From: Adiantum capillus-veneris
Taxonomy: Eukaryota > Streptophyta > Polypodiopsida > Polypodiales > Pteridaceae
Assembly: GCA_014529385.2 (NCBI GenBank)
Contig: CM043942.1
Span: 21,248,991 to 21,312,990 of the forward strand
Direction: 5' to 3'
Length of the DNA stretch: 64,000 nucleotides
Positions 11,192 to 22,939 of this stretch are shown piece after piece. Numbering within the stretch: the stretch's first letter is position 1; the number at the start of each line of letters is the position of its first letter. The notes beneath the pieces are model-generated. The model was not told the origin of the DNA and did not search any database. It saw only the letters and a program-made list of their open reading frames with translations. A program made the position numbers and the translations under genes.

Positions 11192-12216
11192 ACACACAAA
11201 GTAAAGAACTTGTAGACGATTAATGTTGGTGTTGATAGCAAACCAAGTTACTTATCTGCTAAGACATGCAATAGAAATAAGATATCCTTTTCTTTAAAAA
11301 ATCTTCTTTAGAGTGTGCATAATGTAATAAATCCTCAAAATTGGATTGTGCAAAATTTTGTAGGGAAGATATGATAAGGTGTGAGACACATTTGCGTGTT
11401 TTTCAAAAATGACATAAGGATTAAATAATCAATGTATACAAGCTTTGAGAGCGGTTGGAGGTTGAGTTGATTGTTAATTAACACTAGGTTGGTAATGGGA
11501 CACTTTTATGTCCTGGGACACTTTTATGTCCTGTTAAGTGACCATTTTCCTTGAATTATGTCAAGAGTTTCAAAATTTATTTTGAGGTGCTATCTATCTA
11601 GAAAGTTGTTTCATGAGCTGAAAAAAACTTGACATTTTTTTGGAATATCAATTCCATCTTTAACCTTGTCCTTGCACAACATTTCACAACCTAAACTGTG
11701 TGAAAAAACGGGTCCTGTTTTTGGCTTTTTTCAACTTTTTGCAACTATACCACTCTAGAATTCATGTTTGAGAGTTCTATAATGCTAGAGAACTATCTTT
11801 AGTAGTCCTCAACATGTCCTGATGCTTCTAGGGAGAAATAAATGTTAAAGTTGTAAGTTATGACCAAATTACAAAAATTGTCAAATCCTGTTTTTTAGCC
11901 AATTTTAGCTCTTCTATGATTTCTTTGATGGCTTTCATGATATCCAAATGCAGTTTTGATTTTCTATGTCGCATATTGTAACATAAAGCTAATATTCCTT
12001 GAGTTTTGGAGCACCTAATACCCTATTTTGCATAGTAGGCAACGATGGTTGATTTTTTCAATTACAGAAGAAAACGAAACATTCTAGTATATCAAGTATA
12101 GCTTTTTCAATATTGTTAGTTTCTTGTGACAACTACATGCATTTTGTAGGTAGTAACCATATCTAGTCATAAGGATCAAATTTGGCTAGATATTGAATAG
12201 TTTCTATGGGATTCTA

Positions 12217-12498
12217 TGTAGACATGTAGTAGTGTTAGTGTGTATACGCGCTTCACCAGGGGCACTTTTCTCCCACTGGGTTTTTCCCCCTGGACATCTG
12301 GTGTGAAAGGACACCTTATCTCTTAGGGTTTCATATAAGCTTTGTAGCTCTGAGTTTGTATATACAATATTATTATTCCAATACAGAGAGAGAGACTACA
12401 GAGATCTCGTACACAAGCTCTGTGTCTTCTCCTTCTCCATCTTCTTCCTACTCTGAGTTGCTGTCTTCCTTCTGTTTCCTGTTTCATCATCTTCAACA
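12217..12498 (+). repeat. 5' LTR of copia A
   Basis: 282 bp, TGTAGACATG...TTCAACA. A TATA-like TATAAG lies at 12334-12339, and a CT-rich segment follows before the LTR end. Confidence 0.97.
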
Positions 12499-12500
12499 AT

Positions 12501-12512
12501 TGGTATCAGAGC
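12501..12512 (+). other. primer binding site of copia A (initiator Met tRNA)
   Basis: TGGTATCAGAGC, two bases after the LTR, is the standard plant copia site complementary to the 3' end of tRNA-iMet. Confidence 0.95.
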
Positions 12513-12898
12513 AGGGTGATTTTCCAGAGCCTCTACTTGCGTTTTTGCGTCCGCGCGCGCAATCGCAGTTTTCAGGCAGTTTTCGGAAAATTTGTTCGTG
12601 GGAGCATCCTCGACGTTCCGGGAGTATTCTGATCAGGCGACCTGGGGTTTTACCCCCCTTTCGAAGCCGTTCGAGCCCTCAGAATTTCGTTCTGAGCAGC
12701 GTAGCAGAAGTTACTTTTCCGAGGCGTTTAGATCAAGAGGGTGTGCTTTTTGACAGATTTTCTTCAGGTAAACAGTTCTTTTGGGAAGCAGCTTGTCTTA
12801 GCTTTGTGCTGAGATTTTGTGTAGAGTTTTGTTTGGATTGGAGAGGAGATTTGTGAATCTCTTGGAGGTTCTTTTGCTCTCTTGTGTGCATCTACAGT

Positions 12899-15800
12899 AT
12901 GGCTCAATCTACGGAGAAAGAGATTTTTGGTGCGTTTACATCCGAAGACAAATTGGATGGTACCAACTATTCTCTTTGGTCTTTTATGGCCAAAAATGTT
13001 TTGGTTGGTAAAGGATTGTGGGATTATGTATCTGGAGATGAAGTTCGTCCAGGTAGCATTGCACCTGCCACGCCTGGTCGTGGTGCAGCTGTTGGTGCAG
13101 GACCCTCACAAGTCACTCCAGAGCAAAAGAGATGGGATACTAAAGATGCACAGGCTATGGCTGTGATTGCCTTAACCATAAAGAGGACAATCACACCACA
13201 TATCAGATCTTGCAGAACTTCTGAGGATGCTTGGAACACTCTGCAAGCTATGTTTGGAGGAAGAAACGCTGCCAGAATAGAGTTTTTGAAGAAACAACTT
13301 GACAAAATACAGATGGACGAAGGTGACGATATTGTCGAGCATCTTACAAAAATCAGGGATCTTAAAGAGCAATTGCTTAGCATTGATGAAGTGATTCCAG
13401 AGAAGGACTTGGTTTCCAAAACACTCAATTCACTACCACCATCTTATTTGACTTTTCAGACTTCTTTGACTCTGTCTTTGCGAGCTAATCCTGACCCTCT
13501 TCATTTTGAAGAGTTAGTGGCTTTGCTATTGCAGGAGGATCAATCACGTAAGAACAAGTCTTTACAGGTGGATGGTATGGATCATGCTCTTGTTGTACAG
13601 AACAAAAACAGGGGTAAAGAGAGTGCTCATTACTCCAAGTCTAGTGCAGGACAATCTTCAGAGAAGTCTAAAGGTGATTCCGACAAGTCCAAGAAGAAAG
13701 GTAAATGTCACTACTGCAAGAAACCTGGTCACTACATTAGTGAGTGTAAAAAGCGAATTGCTAAAGAAAAGAAGAAAGAGTCAAGTTTGGTTGTTTCAGC
13801 TTCTGGTGATTCTTCTACAGCTAAAGAAGAGTCTGCAAACTTTGTGCAGGATTCTTATGCTTTTGTAGTATGTTCAGATTTTTCTGCTTACAGTGTTGAC
13901 AAGACACAAATGATTTGGTACTTTGATAGTGGTGCATCCAGGCATATTACTTCAAGGAAGGATTTGTTTTGTTCATTGGATGCAGCTCCAGCAGGAAAGA
14001 AGGTGACATGTGCAAATAATGCTTCTTATCCAATCAAAGGCGTTGGTAAGATTTTGATTACCATTTCAGATGGTTCAGATTTATGCTTGCCAGATGTCTT
14101 ATATGTTCCAGGGATCAAGAAGAATTTGTTGTCTGTATCCTCTCTTGCAAAAAATGGTCTTCGGGTCATTTTTGAGGATGACAAATGTGTTGTACGAGAT
14201 CGAGAGAATGGTTATTCTCTTATCACTACAGGTACGCTGGAAAATGGACTATTTGTGCTAGATCATTATGAAAAGCAGATTCAGGTATGTATTGCAGAAA
14301 CAAAGACTCAGGCCATGCAGGATGCTGAGTTGTGGCATGCTAGATTTGGGCATGTTAGTTATGGCAGTTTGATGACTTTACAACGTCATAATATGGTGCA
14401 TGATTTGTCTTTATTGGAGATGCCACCAAGACATGTATGTGAAGGTTGCGTTCTTGGAAAGATGCACAGATTTGCATTTTCGCAGGATGGTTCAGTTAGA
14501 GCGACACGAAAGTTGCAGCTTGTACACAGTGATGTATGTGGTCCTATGAGGACGCCATCTTTGGGAAACAGCCTTTATTTTGTGACCTTCATTGATGACT
14601 TTTCCAGGTTTTGTTGGGTGTATCCACTCAAAGCAAAGTCAGATGTGTTTGCAGTTTTTCAACATTATGTCGCCATGGTTGAAAATGAAACAGGTTGCAA
14701 AGTACAGACTCTTCGTACCGATCGAGGAGGTGAATACATGTCAGGTGCATTTAAGGATTTTTTGGGAAAGAAAGGCATTAAACACCAATGCACTATGCCA
14801 TACACACCACAACAGAATGGTGTTGCAGAAAGGAAGAACAGGTCTTTAATGGAGACAGCTAGATGTATGCTCAAGGCTAAGAGTTTGCCTCATAAGCTAT
14901 GGATGGAGGCAGTTGCTTGTGCAGCACATGTTTTGAACAGGTGTCCTACTCGTGCCTTGAAGACCATTACTGCATATGAAGCTTGGTATGACAAAAAACC
15001 TTCAGTCAGTTATCTTCGTGTTTTTGGTTGTCTTGCTTATGCTCACATCCCTCAGCAGTTACGTGGGAAGCTTGATGATAAGGCAATCAAATGTATATTT
15101 GTGGGGTACAGTAGTGGAAGTAAAGGTTATAGACTTTACAATCCTGCTACAAACAAGATTTTTGAAAGTCGTGATGTAATTTTTGCAGAAACTACTGCTC
15201 AACCTATGGTTGCTTTTGATGTACCTCATATGCAGACACATGATGTATTTGAAGGTTTGCTTCCTTCTTTTGTGGAAAATCAAGATTCACAACAGGTTGA
15301 TAATCTTGATCAATCTTTTGATCAGCATGTGACGCCTCATGATGTAGAGGAAATTGTGCGTGAAGAGCAAGAAGTTCTCAGGGAAGAAAGAACCTTGCCT
15401 AAATGGGTTCAGAAAACTTTGCAGGATAGCAAGTTGGATGCACCGTTGCCACGGAAAACACGTGCTGGTACTACTTTTGGCAGAGAGCAAGTAGATTTGG
15501 CTTGCTTTAGCACTCTTTGTGATGCAGATGAGCCTGATTCATTTGAACAAGCTTTAGAGTGTGTTCAGTGGAAAGATGCTATGCAGCAAGAAATTGATTC
15601 TATTCATAAGAATCATACATGGGATCTAGTGGACTTGCCTACAGGTAAAAAGCCTATTGGTACAAAGTGGGTTTTTAAGGTAAAAAGGAAACAAGATGGT
15701 ACTGTTGACAGGTACAAAGCAAGGCTTGTGGCAAAAGGCTATGCGCAACAGAAAGGCATAGATTATGATGAAACCTTTGCTCCTACTTCTCGTGCGTCCA

Positions 15801-17080
15801 CAGTTAGATCACTAGTTGCAATTGCTGCTCATCATGGTTGGAAAGTGCATCAGTTGGATATCAAAACTGCTTTTTTGAATGGTGATTTGCAGGAAGAAGT
15901 TTATGTAAGTCAACCAAGTGGTTTTGTTGTAAAAGGTCAAGAGCAAAAGGTATGTAGATTGCGTAAAGCTTTGTATGGTCTCAAACAGGCTCCAAGAGCA
16001 TGGTATGAGAAGATACATACTTATTTGATTGGCCAGGGATTTCAGAATAGTCCAACAGAAAGTACTTTGTATGTCAAAAAGAGAGATGGAGTTCTCATTA
16101 TGCTAACACTTTATGTGGATGATATGCTTCTTACAGGCAATACTGCAGATGAAATTGAAGCGTTTAAAGATGCTTTGAGAAAAACCTTTGAGATGTCTGA
16201 TCTTGGTTTGCTACATTATTACTTGGGTATTCAGTTTGTGCAATCAGAGGATGGCATATACATGTTGCAGGCAAAATATTTGCATAAAATTTTGGACAAG
16301 TTTGGTATGCAAAATTGTAAGCCAATCTCTACACCCGTAGAAACTGGATCAAAGTTGAGCATGCATGATGCTGGAGAAACTTTTGATGTACATACTTATG
16401 CAGCAGCGGTTGGTTGCTTGATATATTTGGCAGGCAACACTCGTCCAGACATTCAATTTGGGGTTTCACAAGCAAGCAGATTTATGCACAGCCCAGGTAT
16501 GCATCATTGGCAGGCTGTGAAGCGCATACTTCGTTACCTTTCAGGTACCCCTAATCTTGCCATGTTCTTTCCAAGGGGGGATATGTATGGAAAGCACAGT
16601 TCTATGCAGCTTCTTGGTTACAGCGATTCAGATTGGGCTGGTGATTTTGACACACGACATTCCACAAGTGGCAATTGTTTTTTCTTGGGAAATGCATGTA
16701 TATCTTGGCTAAGCAAGAAGCAACCCACAGTGGCTACATCAACTTGTGAAGCTGAGTACAGGGCAGCTTTCACGGCAACAGTTGATTGTGTATGGATACG
16801 CAGGTTATTGGCAGATCTTTGTGAGTGTCAACAGGCACCCACTACCATTTTTACTGACAGACAGAGTGCTATGGCAGTTGCAAGGAATCCAGTATTTCAT
16901 GCAAGAACAAAGCACATAGAGGTTCACTACCACTATGTCAGGGAAAGGCTACATGCAGGGGAGATCACACTAACTTACTGTCCTACACAGGATAACATTG
17001 CAGATCTATTTACGAAGGCGTTATCACGAGAAAAGTTTGAAGCTTTCCGAAAAGCTTTGGGCTTACTCTCATACACATGA
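12899..17080 (+). CDS. copia A Gag-Pol polyprotein, intact, 1393 aa
   Basis: One uninterrupted frame starting at ATG 12899 (MAQSTEKEIFGAF); the frame is open slightly further upstream but only from a GTG. In order it encodes a Gag capsid region (about 1-215), the CCHC knuckle CHYCKKPGHYISEC (about 275-290), a protease with YFDSGASRHIT (about 345), an integrase with a zinc motif (HARFGH...CEGC) and DDE residues in VHSDVCGP, RTDRGGEY and QNGVAERKN, a reverse transcriptase with LYGLKQAPRAWY and the active site LYVDDMLLTG, and RNase H with YSDSDWAGD and STCEAEYRA. Domain order Gag-PR-IN-RT-RH is diagnostic of Ty1/copia. One residue in RNase H reads TDRQSAM where sister copia B has TDSQSAM, which might affect activity. 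Confidence 0.97.
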   Translation: MAQSTEKEIFGAFTSEDKLDGTNYSLWSFMAKNVLVGKGLWDYVSGDEVRPGSIAPATPGRGAAVGAGPSQVTPEQKRWDTKDAQAMAVIALTIKRTITPHIRSCRTSEDAWNTLQAMFGGRNAARIEFLKKQLDKIQMDEGDDIVEHLTKIRDLKEQLLSIDEVIPEKDLVSKTLNSLPPSYLTFQTSLTLSLRANPDPLHFEELVALLLQEDQSRKNKSLQVDGMDHALVVQNKNRGKESAHYSKSSAGQSSEKSKGDSDKSKKKGKCHYCKKPGHYISECKKRIAKEKKKESSLVVSASGDSSTAKEESANFVQDSYAFVVCSDFSAYSVDKTQMIWYFDSGASRHITSRKDLFCSLDAAPAGKKVTCANNASYPIKGVGKILITISDGSDLCLPDVLYVPGIKKNLLSVSSLAKNGLRVIFEDDKCVVRDRENGYSLITTGTLENGLFVLDHYEKQIQVCIAETKTQAMQDAELWHARFGHVSYGSLMTLQRHNMVHDLSLLEMPPRHVCEGCVLGKMHRFAFSQDGSVRATRKLQLVHSDVCGPMRTPSLGNSLYFVTFIDDFSRFCWVYPLKAKSDVFAVFQHYVAMVENETGCKVQTLRTDRGGEYMSGAFKDFLGKKGIKHQCTMPYTPQQNGVAERKNRSLMETARCMLKAKSLPHKLWMEAVACAAHVLNRCPTRALKTITAYEAWYDKKPSVSYLRVFGCLAYAHIPQQLRGKLDDKAIKCIFVGYSSGSKGYRLYNPATNKIFESRDVIFAETTAQPMVAFDVPHMQTHDVFEGLLPSFVENQDSQQVDNLDQSFDQHVTPHDVEEIVREEQEVLREERTLPKWVQKTLQDSKLDAPLPRKTRAGTTFGREQVDLACFSTLCDADEPDSFEQALECVQWKDAMQQEIDSIHKNHTWDLVDLPTGKKPIGTKWVFKVKRKQDGTVDRYKARLVAKGYAQQKGIDYDETFAPTSRASTVRSLVAIAAHHGWKVHQLDIKTAFLNGDLQEEVYVSQPSGFVVKGQEQKVCRLRKALYGLKQAPRAWYEKIHTYLIGQGFQNSPTESTLYVKKRDGVLIMLTLYVDDMLLTGNTADEIEAFKDALRKTFEMSDLGLLHYYLGIQFVQSEDGIYMLQAKYLHKILDKFGMQNCKPISTPVETGSKLSMHDAGETFDVHTYAAAVGCLIYLAGNTRPDIQFGVSQASRFMHSPGMHHWQAVKRILRYLSGTPNLAMFFPRGDMYGKHSSMQLLGYSDSDWAGDFDTRHSTSGNCFFLGNACISWLSKKQPTVATSTCEAEYRAAFTATVDCVWIRRLLADLCECQQAPTTIFTDRQSAMAVARNPVFHARTKHIEVHYHYVRERLHAGEITLTYCPTQDNIADLFTKALSREKFEAFRKALGLLSYT

Positions 17081-17117
17081 TGATCTGCTACCTTGTACGG
17101 ATTCACACTATCACTAC

Positions 17118-17126
17118 AGGGGGGAT
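17118..17126 (+). other. polypurine tract of copia A
   Basis: AGGGGGGAT just before the 3' LTR start at 17128. Confidence 0.9.
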
Positions 17127-17127
17127 T

Positions 17128-17409
17128 TGTAGACATGTAGTAGTGTTAGTGTGTATACGCGCTTCACCAGGGGCACTTTTCTCCCACTGGGTTTTTCCCC
17201 CTGGACATCTGGTGTGAAAGGACACCTTATCTCTTAGGGTTTCATATAAGCTTTGTAGCTCTGAGTTTGTATATACAATATTATTATTCCAATACAGAGA
17301 GAGAGACTACAGAGATCTCGTACACAAGCTCTGTGTCTTCTCCTTCTCCATCTTCTTCCTACTCTGAGTTGCTGTCTTCCTTCTGTTTCCTGTTTCATCA
17401 TCTTCAACA
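17128..17409 (+). repeat. 3' LTR of copia A
   Basis: 282 bp with no difference from the 5' LTR found on reading both. It is followed by target duplication TTCTA. Confidence 0.97.
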
Positions 17410-18095
17410 TTCTACAACTTATAATGTTGAACCCAGTTTTTTCATGTTTGCTGTATTTAGCACTTCATCTTTGTCCGCAAGATTCCCCTTGGTAAGAGAT
17501 GTAATATTCTTTTGACATGCTCCATGGCTCCTTATGAACCTAAAGGACAATAGGGAACTAAGAAAACATGCATATATTATTTGTATTGAGCATGGCTATA
17601 GAAACTTTGATGATAGGTTTGCAGAATGGTAAAAATTCAACTTTTTTGTACCTATTTCTTTTGGCAAAAAAAAAAATAGTGAGTGAGAAGCAATCATATG
17701 TTCTGATCACCAACCCATTGAAGTTAACTAGGGAATTTATCTCAAGTCCTACAAAAATCCCTAATCTTATTTTTATGCAACAAAATGTAAGAAATGACTG
17801 TTTTGATGAAAATGTAGTGGTCCATCAACTTTGGAGGCTTGGTGTGACCAAAAGATTAGAAATTTTACAAGTTTCTTATTTTTTACATGTGTAGTAGTCC
17901 TTGAACTATAACCTCATGAAAGGATTTTACAAAATGAGTGGATCTACTATGGTTTTGGAGGTTTTTTTCAAAACCCTGAAAGGACACTTTTATGTCCTGT
18001 TAGGTTACCAACCTAGTGTTAAGTAATTTAAAAGAATAAAATCCTCTATTTATAGGGAGCAAAAGAGGGGATAGGAATAACCATTTGCTATATTG

Positions 18096-18153
18096 CATAC
18101 TTGTAGAGATACCTGATACAAGGAACATACTTGTAGAGATACCTGATACAAGG
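18096..18153. repeat. 30-bp tandem duplication
   Basis: CATACTTGTAGAGATACCTG occurs at 18096 and again at 18126, each copy running on identically for another eight bases. Confidence 0.9.
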
Positions 18154-18299
18154 GCCATGTATAAGCAAAAATATTCACACAAGGGTCACTAGTAGGAGTT
18201 AACAACATTAAAATCTGATCGATGTGGTTTATTCTTTCCATGTTCCTCGCTCACTTTATATCCCTCGCTCGCTTCTTGCCGCTCATTAAATGATATCAC

Positions 18300-18538
18300 C
18301 CACATACGCCTAAGCCTACACTTTCTCCTAGAAGAAGACTAGCCATTCTTGCAACAAGCTAACCTTGGAAGATCAACTCTAATCAAAGAAGATCTTGCAC
18401 TTGGTATATCAATCAAAGTGGAATTATCCACTCTTCTTCTCTCTCCATCAATAATGGTGCCGAAGGGTTTGTCAAGTAAGATGTTTTCTACATTGATGTT
18501 TTCTTGATTTCTTGTTGTTTTCTTTTTCATCTCTAATC

Positions 18539-18623
<85 letters not shown>

Positions 18624-18689
18624 ATAATCTCATCTCCTTAACCAAACCTATCTCTCTCATTCTATGTATGTATGTATATAATCTCATCT

Positions 18690-18690
<1 letters not shown>
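18300..18690 (+). repeat. fragment of a G1-type gypsy LTR, inverted relative to G1
   Basis: Reverse-complementing this stretch gives sequence closely matching the middle of both G1 LTRs (about 47800-48085 and 61015-61290), including the (AT)n tract, the CTGGATTAGAGATGAAAA segment and the AGGAGAAAGTGTAGGCTT segment. No LTR ends were found, so it is a broken remnant. It abuts GA-rich block 1. Confidence 0.85.
18541..18610. repeat. (AT)n microsatellite
   Basis: About 70 bases of AT, longer than the equivalent tracts in the two G1 LTRs (about 27 and 20 bases). Confidence 0.95.
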
Positions 18691-19998
<1,308 letters not shown>

Positions 19999-20049
19999 TA
20001 GCCCTTTCTTTTGGCTAGAGGCATTCATGCTTCTAGCTCTACTTCTAAT

Positions 20050-20877
20050 TCTTCTTCATCTAACCTATTGGAGCCGATATCGAGTTTCCTTTTGAACTAT
20101 CCATTCCATTTGGCCATTGGTGAGATTTCTGGGATATCCATGAATCTTCAACAGGTCTGGATGATAGAATGTTCCTTGGAATAGTGCAGGATGATTAAAT
20201 GGGAATCCCATGGCTTCCAAAAATTTATGCTAGTGTCCTCCTAGATTTAATTTCCAAAGAGAGAATGAACTATTTGTAAAAATTTGCACCAAATTGGGAA
20301 TGAGGCCTTCATTCTTGCATTCTATCAACCATTTGTCTATCCATGGCTCCTTAACTTTCATCTCCATGCTGATCTTGCCTCTATATGTTCTAGTAGTTAA
20401 CCATAACCATAGGTCTGATGCACCCCATGCAAACACAATGCTGCACCGTGGAGGAGTATGAAACATCCTTAAAAGGTTGGTAACATGTTGATCATCAAAC
20501 TTACTCTGAACACCCTCACATAAACTGGAGGCATTACCCATCTCCAAGTTTATAACACCTTTCAGTAAACTAGAGGCATTACCCATCTCCAAGTCTATGA
20601 CACTACACAATAAAGTCTTGCTCGGCTGCCAAGCCTCTAGAACAATATCCAGCTCCAAACCTTCATTCATACTTACCTCTTTGTTATGGTCCTCTGGTGA
20701 AACTTCCTTGATGTAGGATGCCTTTAGCTTAATTGCTACACTGTTTTTGGTCCATGCTGGTGCAAAGGCTTCTGTTTCCAAAGCCCTCCCCTTTGCTTGA
20801 TACGTTGTCCATCTTCTACAAAGCCTCGCTATCAGGATGGTCTTCCTCTTCTCTTGTATCTTCCATGCTCTTTGCAT
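20050..20877 (-). pseudogene. unrecognised minus-strand ORF following the gag remnant
   Basis: The open part is 20230-20877; the same frame continues past a TAG at 20230 for about 55 more codons (HKFLEAMGFPFNHPALFQG...). It contains a tandem 15-residue duplication, VIDLEMGNASSLLKG then VINLEMGNASSLCEG. No domain is recognised. It lies immediately downstream of the gag remnant on the same strand and was probably part of the same element. Confidence 0.4.
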
Positions 20878-20887
20878 TCCTCTTACT

Positions 20888-21810
20888 CTAACGAGGCTTG
20901 ATCAACACTTTACACCTTCTTACCCTTACTGCCCAATGCTGTCGATTGATCACTTTGGTGTCTATTTCATCCAAGGTTAGAGATGTACTAACATTTGTAA
21001 AACGATTTTCTTGACTTACCTCCTTCACAGGGGTAGCATCTTTTGATTCTTTAACCTCTTGTTCCACTGATTCATTCCTTTGAACAAAATTCTCGCTTGA
21101 CCCTTCTTCTGTTATCTTCATCTTGACTTCTTTTGCAAGACCAATGAAACTTAGTGTGTTGCTACCTATTGGTGGTGGGCGTAGGATGAGTGTAAGTGGT
21201 GATTGTGGCGGTGGTTGCATTGGTGGCAATAGGACTTGAACTAGCGAGACTGGTTGTGGTTGCACAGCTGGTGGTGAGATTTGAGCAGGTGGGATTGGTT
21301 GCCTCGGCGGTGATGGTATCGCCCTTGGTGGGGAGATCTGATTTTGTCTTCCTCCTCTCTTGAAGTTTTTCCTTCTTGTATGTGGGCAGTAATACATGCC
21401 ATGGCCGTACTGCCCGCAATTGTAGCTCTGGTATTCTTGGTTTTTCCTTTGTTGTCCTCTCCCTTGCTCTGGATTTTTGACAAGTGCATGCCCTTGCTAT
21501 ACTAGATGCACAGATAGACTTTCAAGCTGAGTAGTGATGCGACTCAAAACAGGTCTTGCTTCTCTTCTGATGCCTCTTGTGGTTGGGCTCTCTGAGCGGC
21601 TATTGCAGTCACTGGGGTGGACTGAGCTCGGCTCCTCTGACTCGTTGACTCTTGTTTACATGCGCAACTTCTTTTATTTAAGGAGGGCTACTTCCACTAC
21701 CAACTCATACGTTGAAGGGAATCTCCCCTTTACCTTCTCTTTCAGAGGTGACCATAGGCCAGTAATGAAATGTTCCTTCTTCACTCGAACTCTCTATGCC
21801 TAGAACCGCA
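20888..21810 (-). pseudogene. gypsy-like gag remnant, minus strand
   Basis: Decayed Gag. The upstream part (about 21810-21690, minus) reads GLWSPLKEKVKGRFPSTYEL followed by VVEVALLK, the end of a plant Ty3-type capsid region, then loses frame. Near 21390-21435 comes SYNCGQYGHGMYYC, a CCHC knuckle whose first Cys is Ser, followed by a basic stretch and a Pro-rich region (20888-21397) with KVLIKPR at its end. Several frame changes and stops separate the parts. Confidence 0.6.
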
Positions 21811-22721
21811 GCACCAAACAAAAAATGGAAACATTCAAAGAGTGGTGATAATCCAACTCAAGGAAAATAATAGGGTTTGGGGAGCTAAGGATTGATCCTA
21901 GCACCGCAGCACCAAACAGATACACAATCTTTTGTTGATAGAAGATTTTTAATCTACATAAATATTCACATGCATGTGTTGCAGAAACCTAAACGGAAAG
22001 GCGATTGGTCCGTTATCCGTGTCGGGTGTAGGAAACTGATTACTTAGAGTTGCATACCTTAGTGTTGACAAGGTGACACCTTCACCACATGCCTCTACCT
22101 CCTGTTCAAGTCCGCACTATCCTCCACATTAGGTTCAAAACAGACTGGGTGAGAAGATTCTACCTCAATCGGCTTTCCATTTTGCATGCGGTGACGGTGC
22201 TTGGGTGGTCGCACTTCACTTGAATGCTGTATGCCTAGAGAGAGCATACGCCCAATTGCGTCCATCAAGTGCTTTAGGCCTTGTGGCTTGAACTTTGTGG
22301 TTGATGTAGTTCATGACTCTTCTTGGACCATTAGAGAGAAACCACTTGGTGCTACACAAAATCTGACTGTCATGAGAGTGCTGCGATTCTCAAAAGCAAA
22401 ACTCACCGTTCTTTCTTCACCTCCTCTATTGGCACTCATTGATAGAATGCTTTGGTTGATGACAGTGACGACATTTCGTAGCCTTCCCACTTGATGCTCT
22501 TGATTTTCGATTAGCATGAGCAATGCGAAATGGGGGGCTTACTTCTTGGATATTGATGACACTACAGTCTGGCAGTAGTATTTTGATGAAGACAGTCAGT
22601 GCTTCTTCAATCTCCTCCTCCTCGGTTTTCCAATTGGAGAATTCTTGCAGCCATTCATCCATGGTCGACAATGTGAGTTGTCTTCAACATTGTAAACTGG
22701 AGGTTTTCGAGAAGCCCTACT
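21811..22721 (-). other. probable decayed 5' part of the same element
   Basis: The stretch lies between a candidate primer site and the recognisable gag. A minus-strand frame at 22311-22523 resembles the charged N-terminal region of gypsy Gags but is broken. A 20-base motif, CTAG(A/C)ACCGCAGCACCAAACA, occurs at about 21798 and 21898. Confidence 0.35.
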
Positions 22722-22735
22722 CCGTGGGGGTACCA
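22722..22735 (-). other. candidate primer binding site
   Basis: TGGTACCCCCACGG on the minus strand, two bases beyond the inferred LTR end. It begins with TGG as needed to pair with a tRNA CCA end. The tRNA is not identified. Confidence 0.4.
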
Positions 22736-22737
22736 AA

Positions 22738-22892
22738 TGATGAGTGCAAAGTGCGACACGTACCCCGACGGCCTCAAAATGCTAGGAGCATGCACGTCGA
22801 GATGGCCACGGGAAATGAACAGGGGGCACCACCTAGCTTTGAGCGGCTAGGATGCAGACAACGGTGATTTAAAATGGCACAAACACTGCACA

Positions 22893-22939
<47 letters not shown>

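Larger units (their letters stand above)
12217..17409 (+). mobile_element. full-length Ty1/copia retrotransposon, copia A
   Basis: A 5193-bp element with 282-bp LTRs that appear identical by eye, a tRNA-iMet primer site, one uninterrupted gag-pol frame and a polypurine tract. The 5-bp target duplication TTCTA lies at 12212-12216 and 17410-17414. Identical LTRs mean a recent insertion. It lies within the candidate CACTA element. All parts expected for autonomy are present; whether it is transcribed cannot be seen. Confidence 0.97.
11482..18018. mobile_element. candidate non-autonomous CACTA transposon split by copia A
   Basis: The left end reads CACTAGGTTGGTAA and the right end reads TTACCAACCTAGTG, a 14-base perfect inverted repeat that starts with the CACTA signature of the CACTA (En/Spm) superfamily. 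A 16-base near-palindrome GGACACTTTTATGTCC lies just inside both ends (twice at the left, about 11508-11541; once at the right, about 17980-17996), resembling subterminal repeats. With copia A and one TTCTA removed, the element would be about 1.34 kb; it is AT-rich and without ORFs. Both ends are flanked by TTAA, so the inverted match extends to 18 bases and a clean 3-bp target duplication cannot be shown. Confidence 0.5.

Noticed and set aside
12356-12856. 166-residue ORF spanning the copia A LTR and leader
   Set aside because: It crosses the LTR and primer site, is broken in the nearly identical copia B, and has no recognisable domain.
22426-22671. CCHC-like motif CRHCHQPKHSINEC near the start of a minus-strand ORF
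   Set aside because: It is too close to the putative gag start, and an overlapping frame over the same bases reads more like a Gag N-terminal region, so the spacing match is probably chance.
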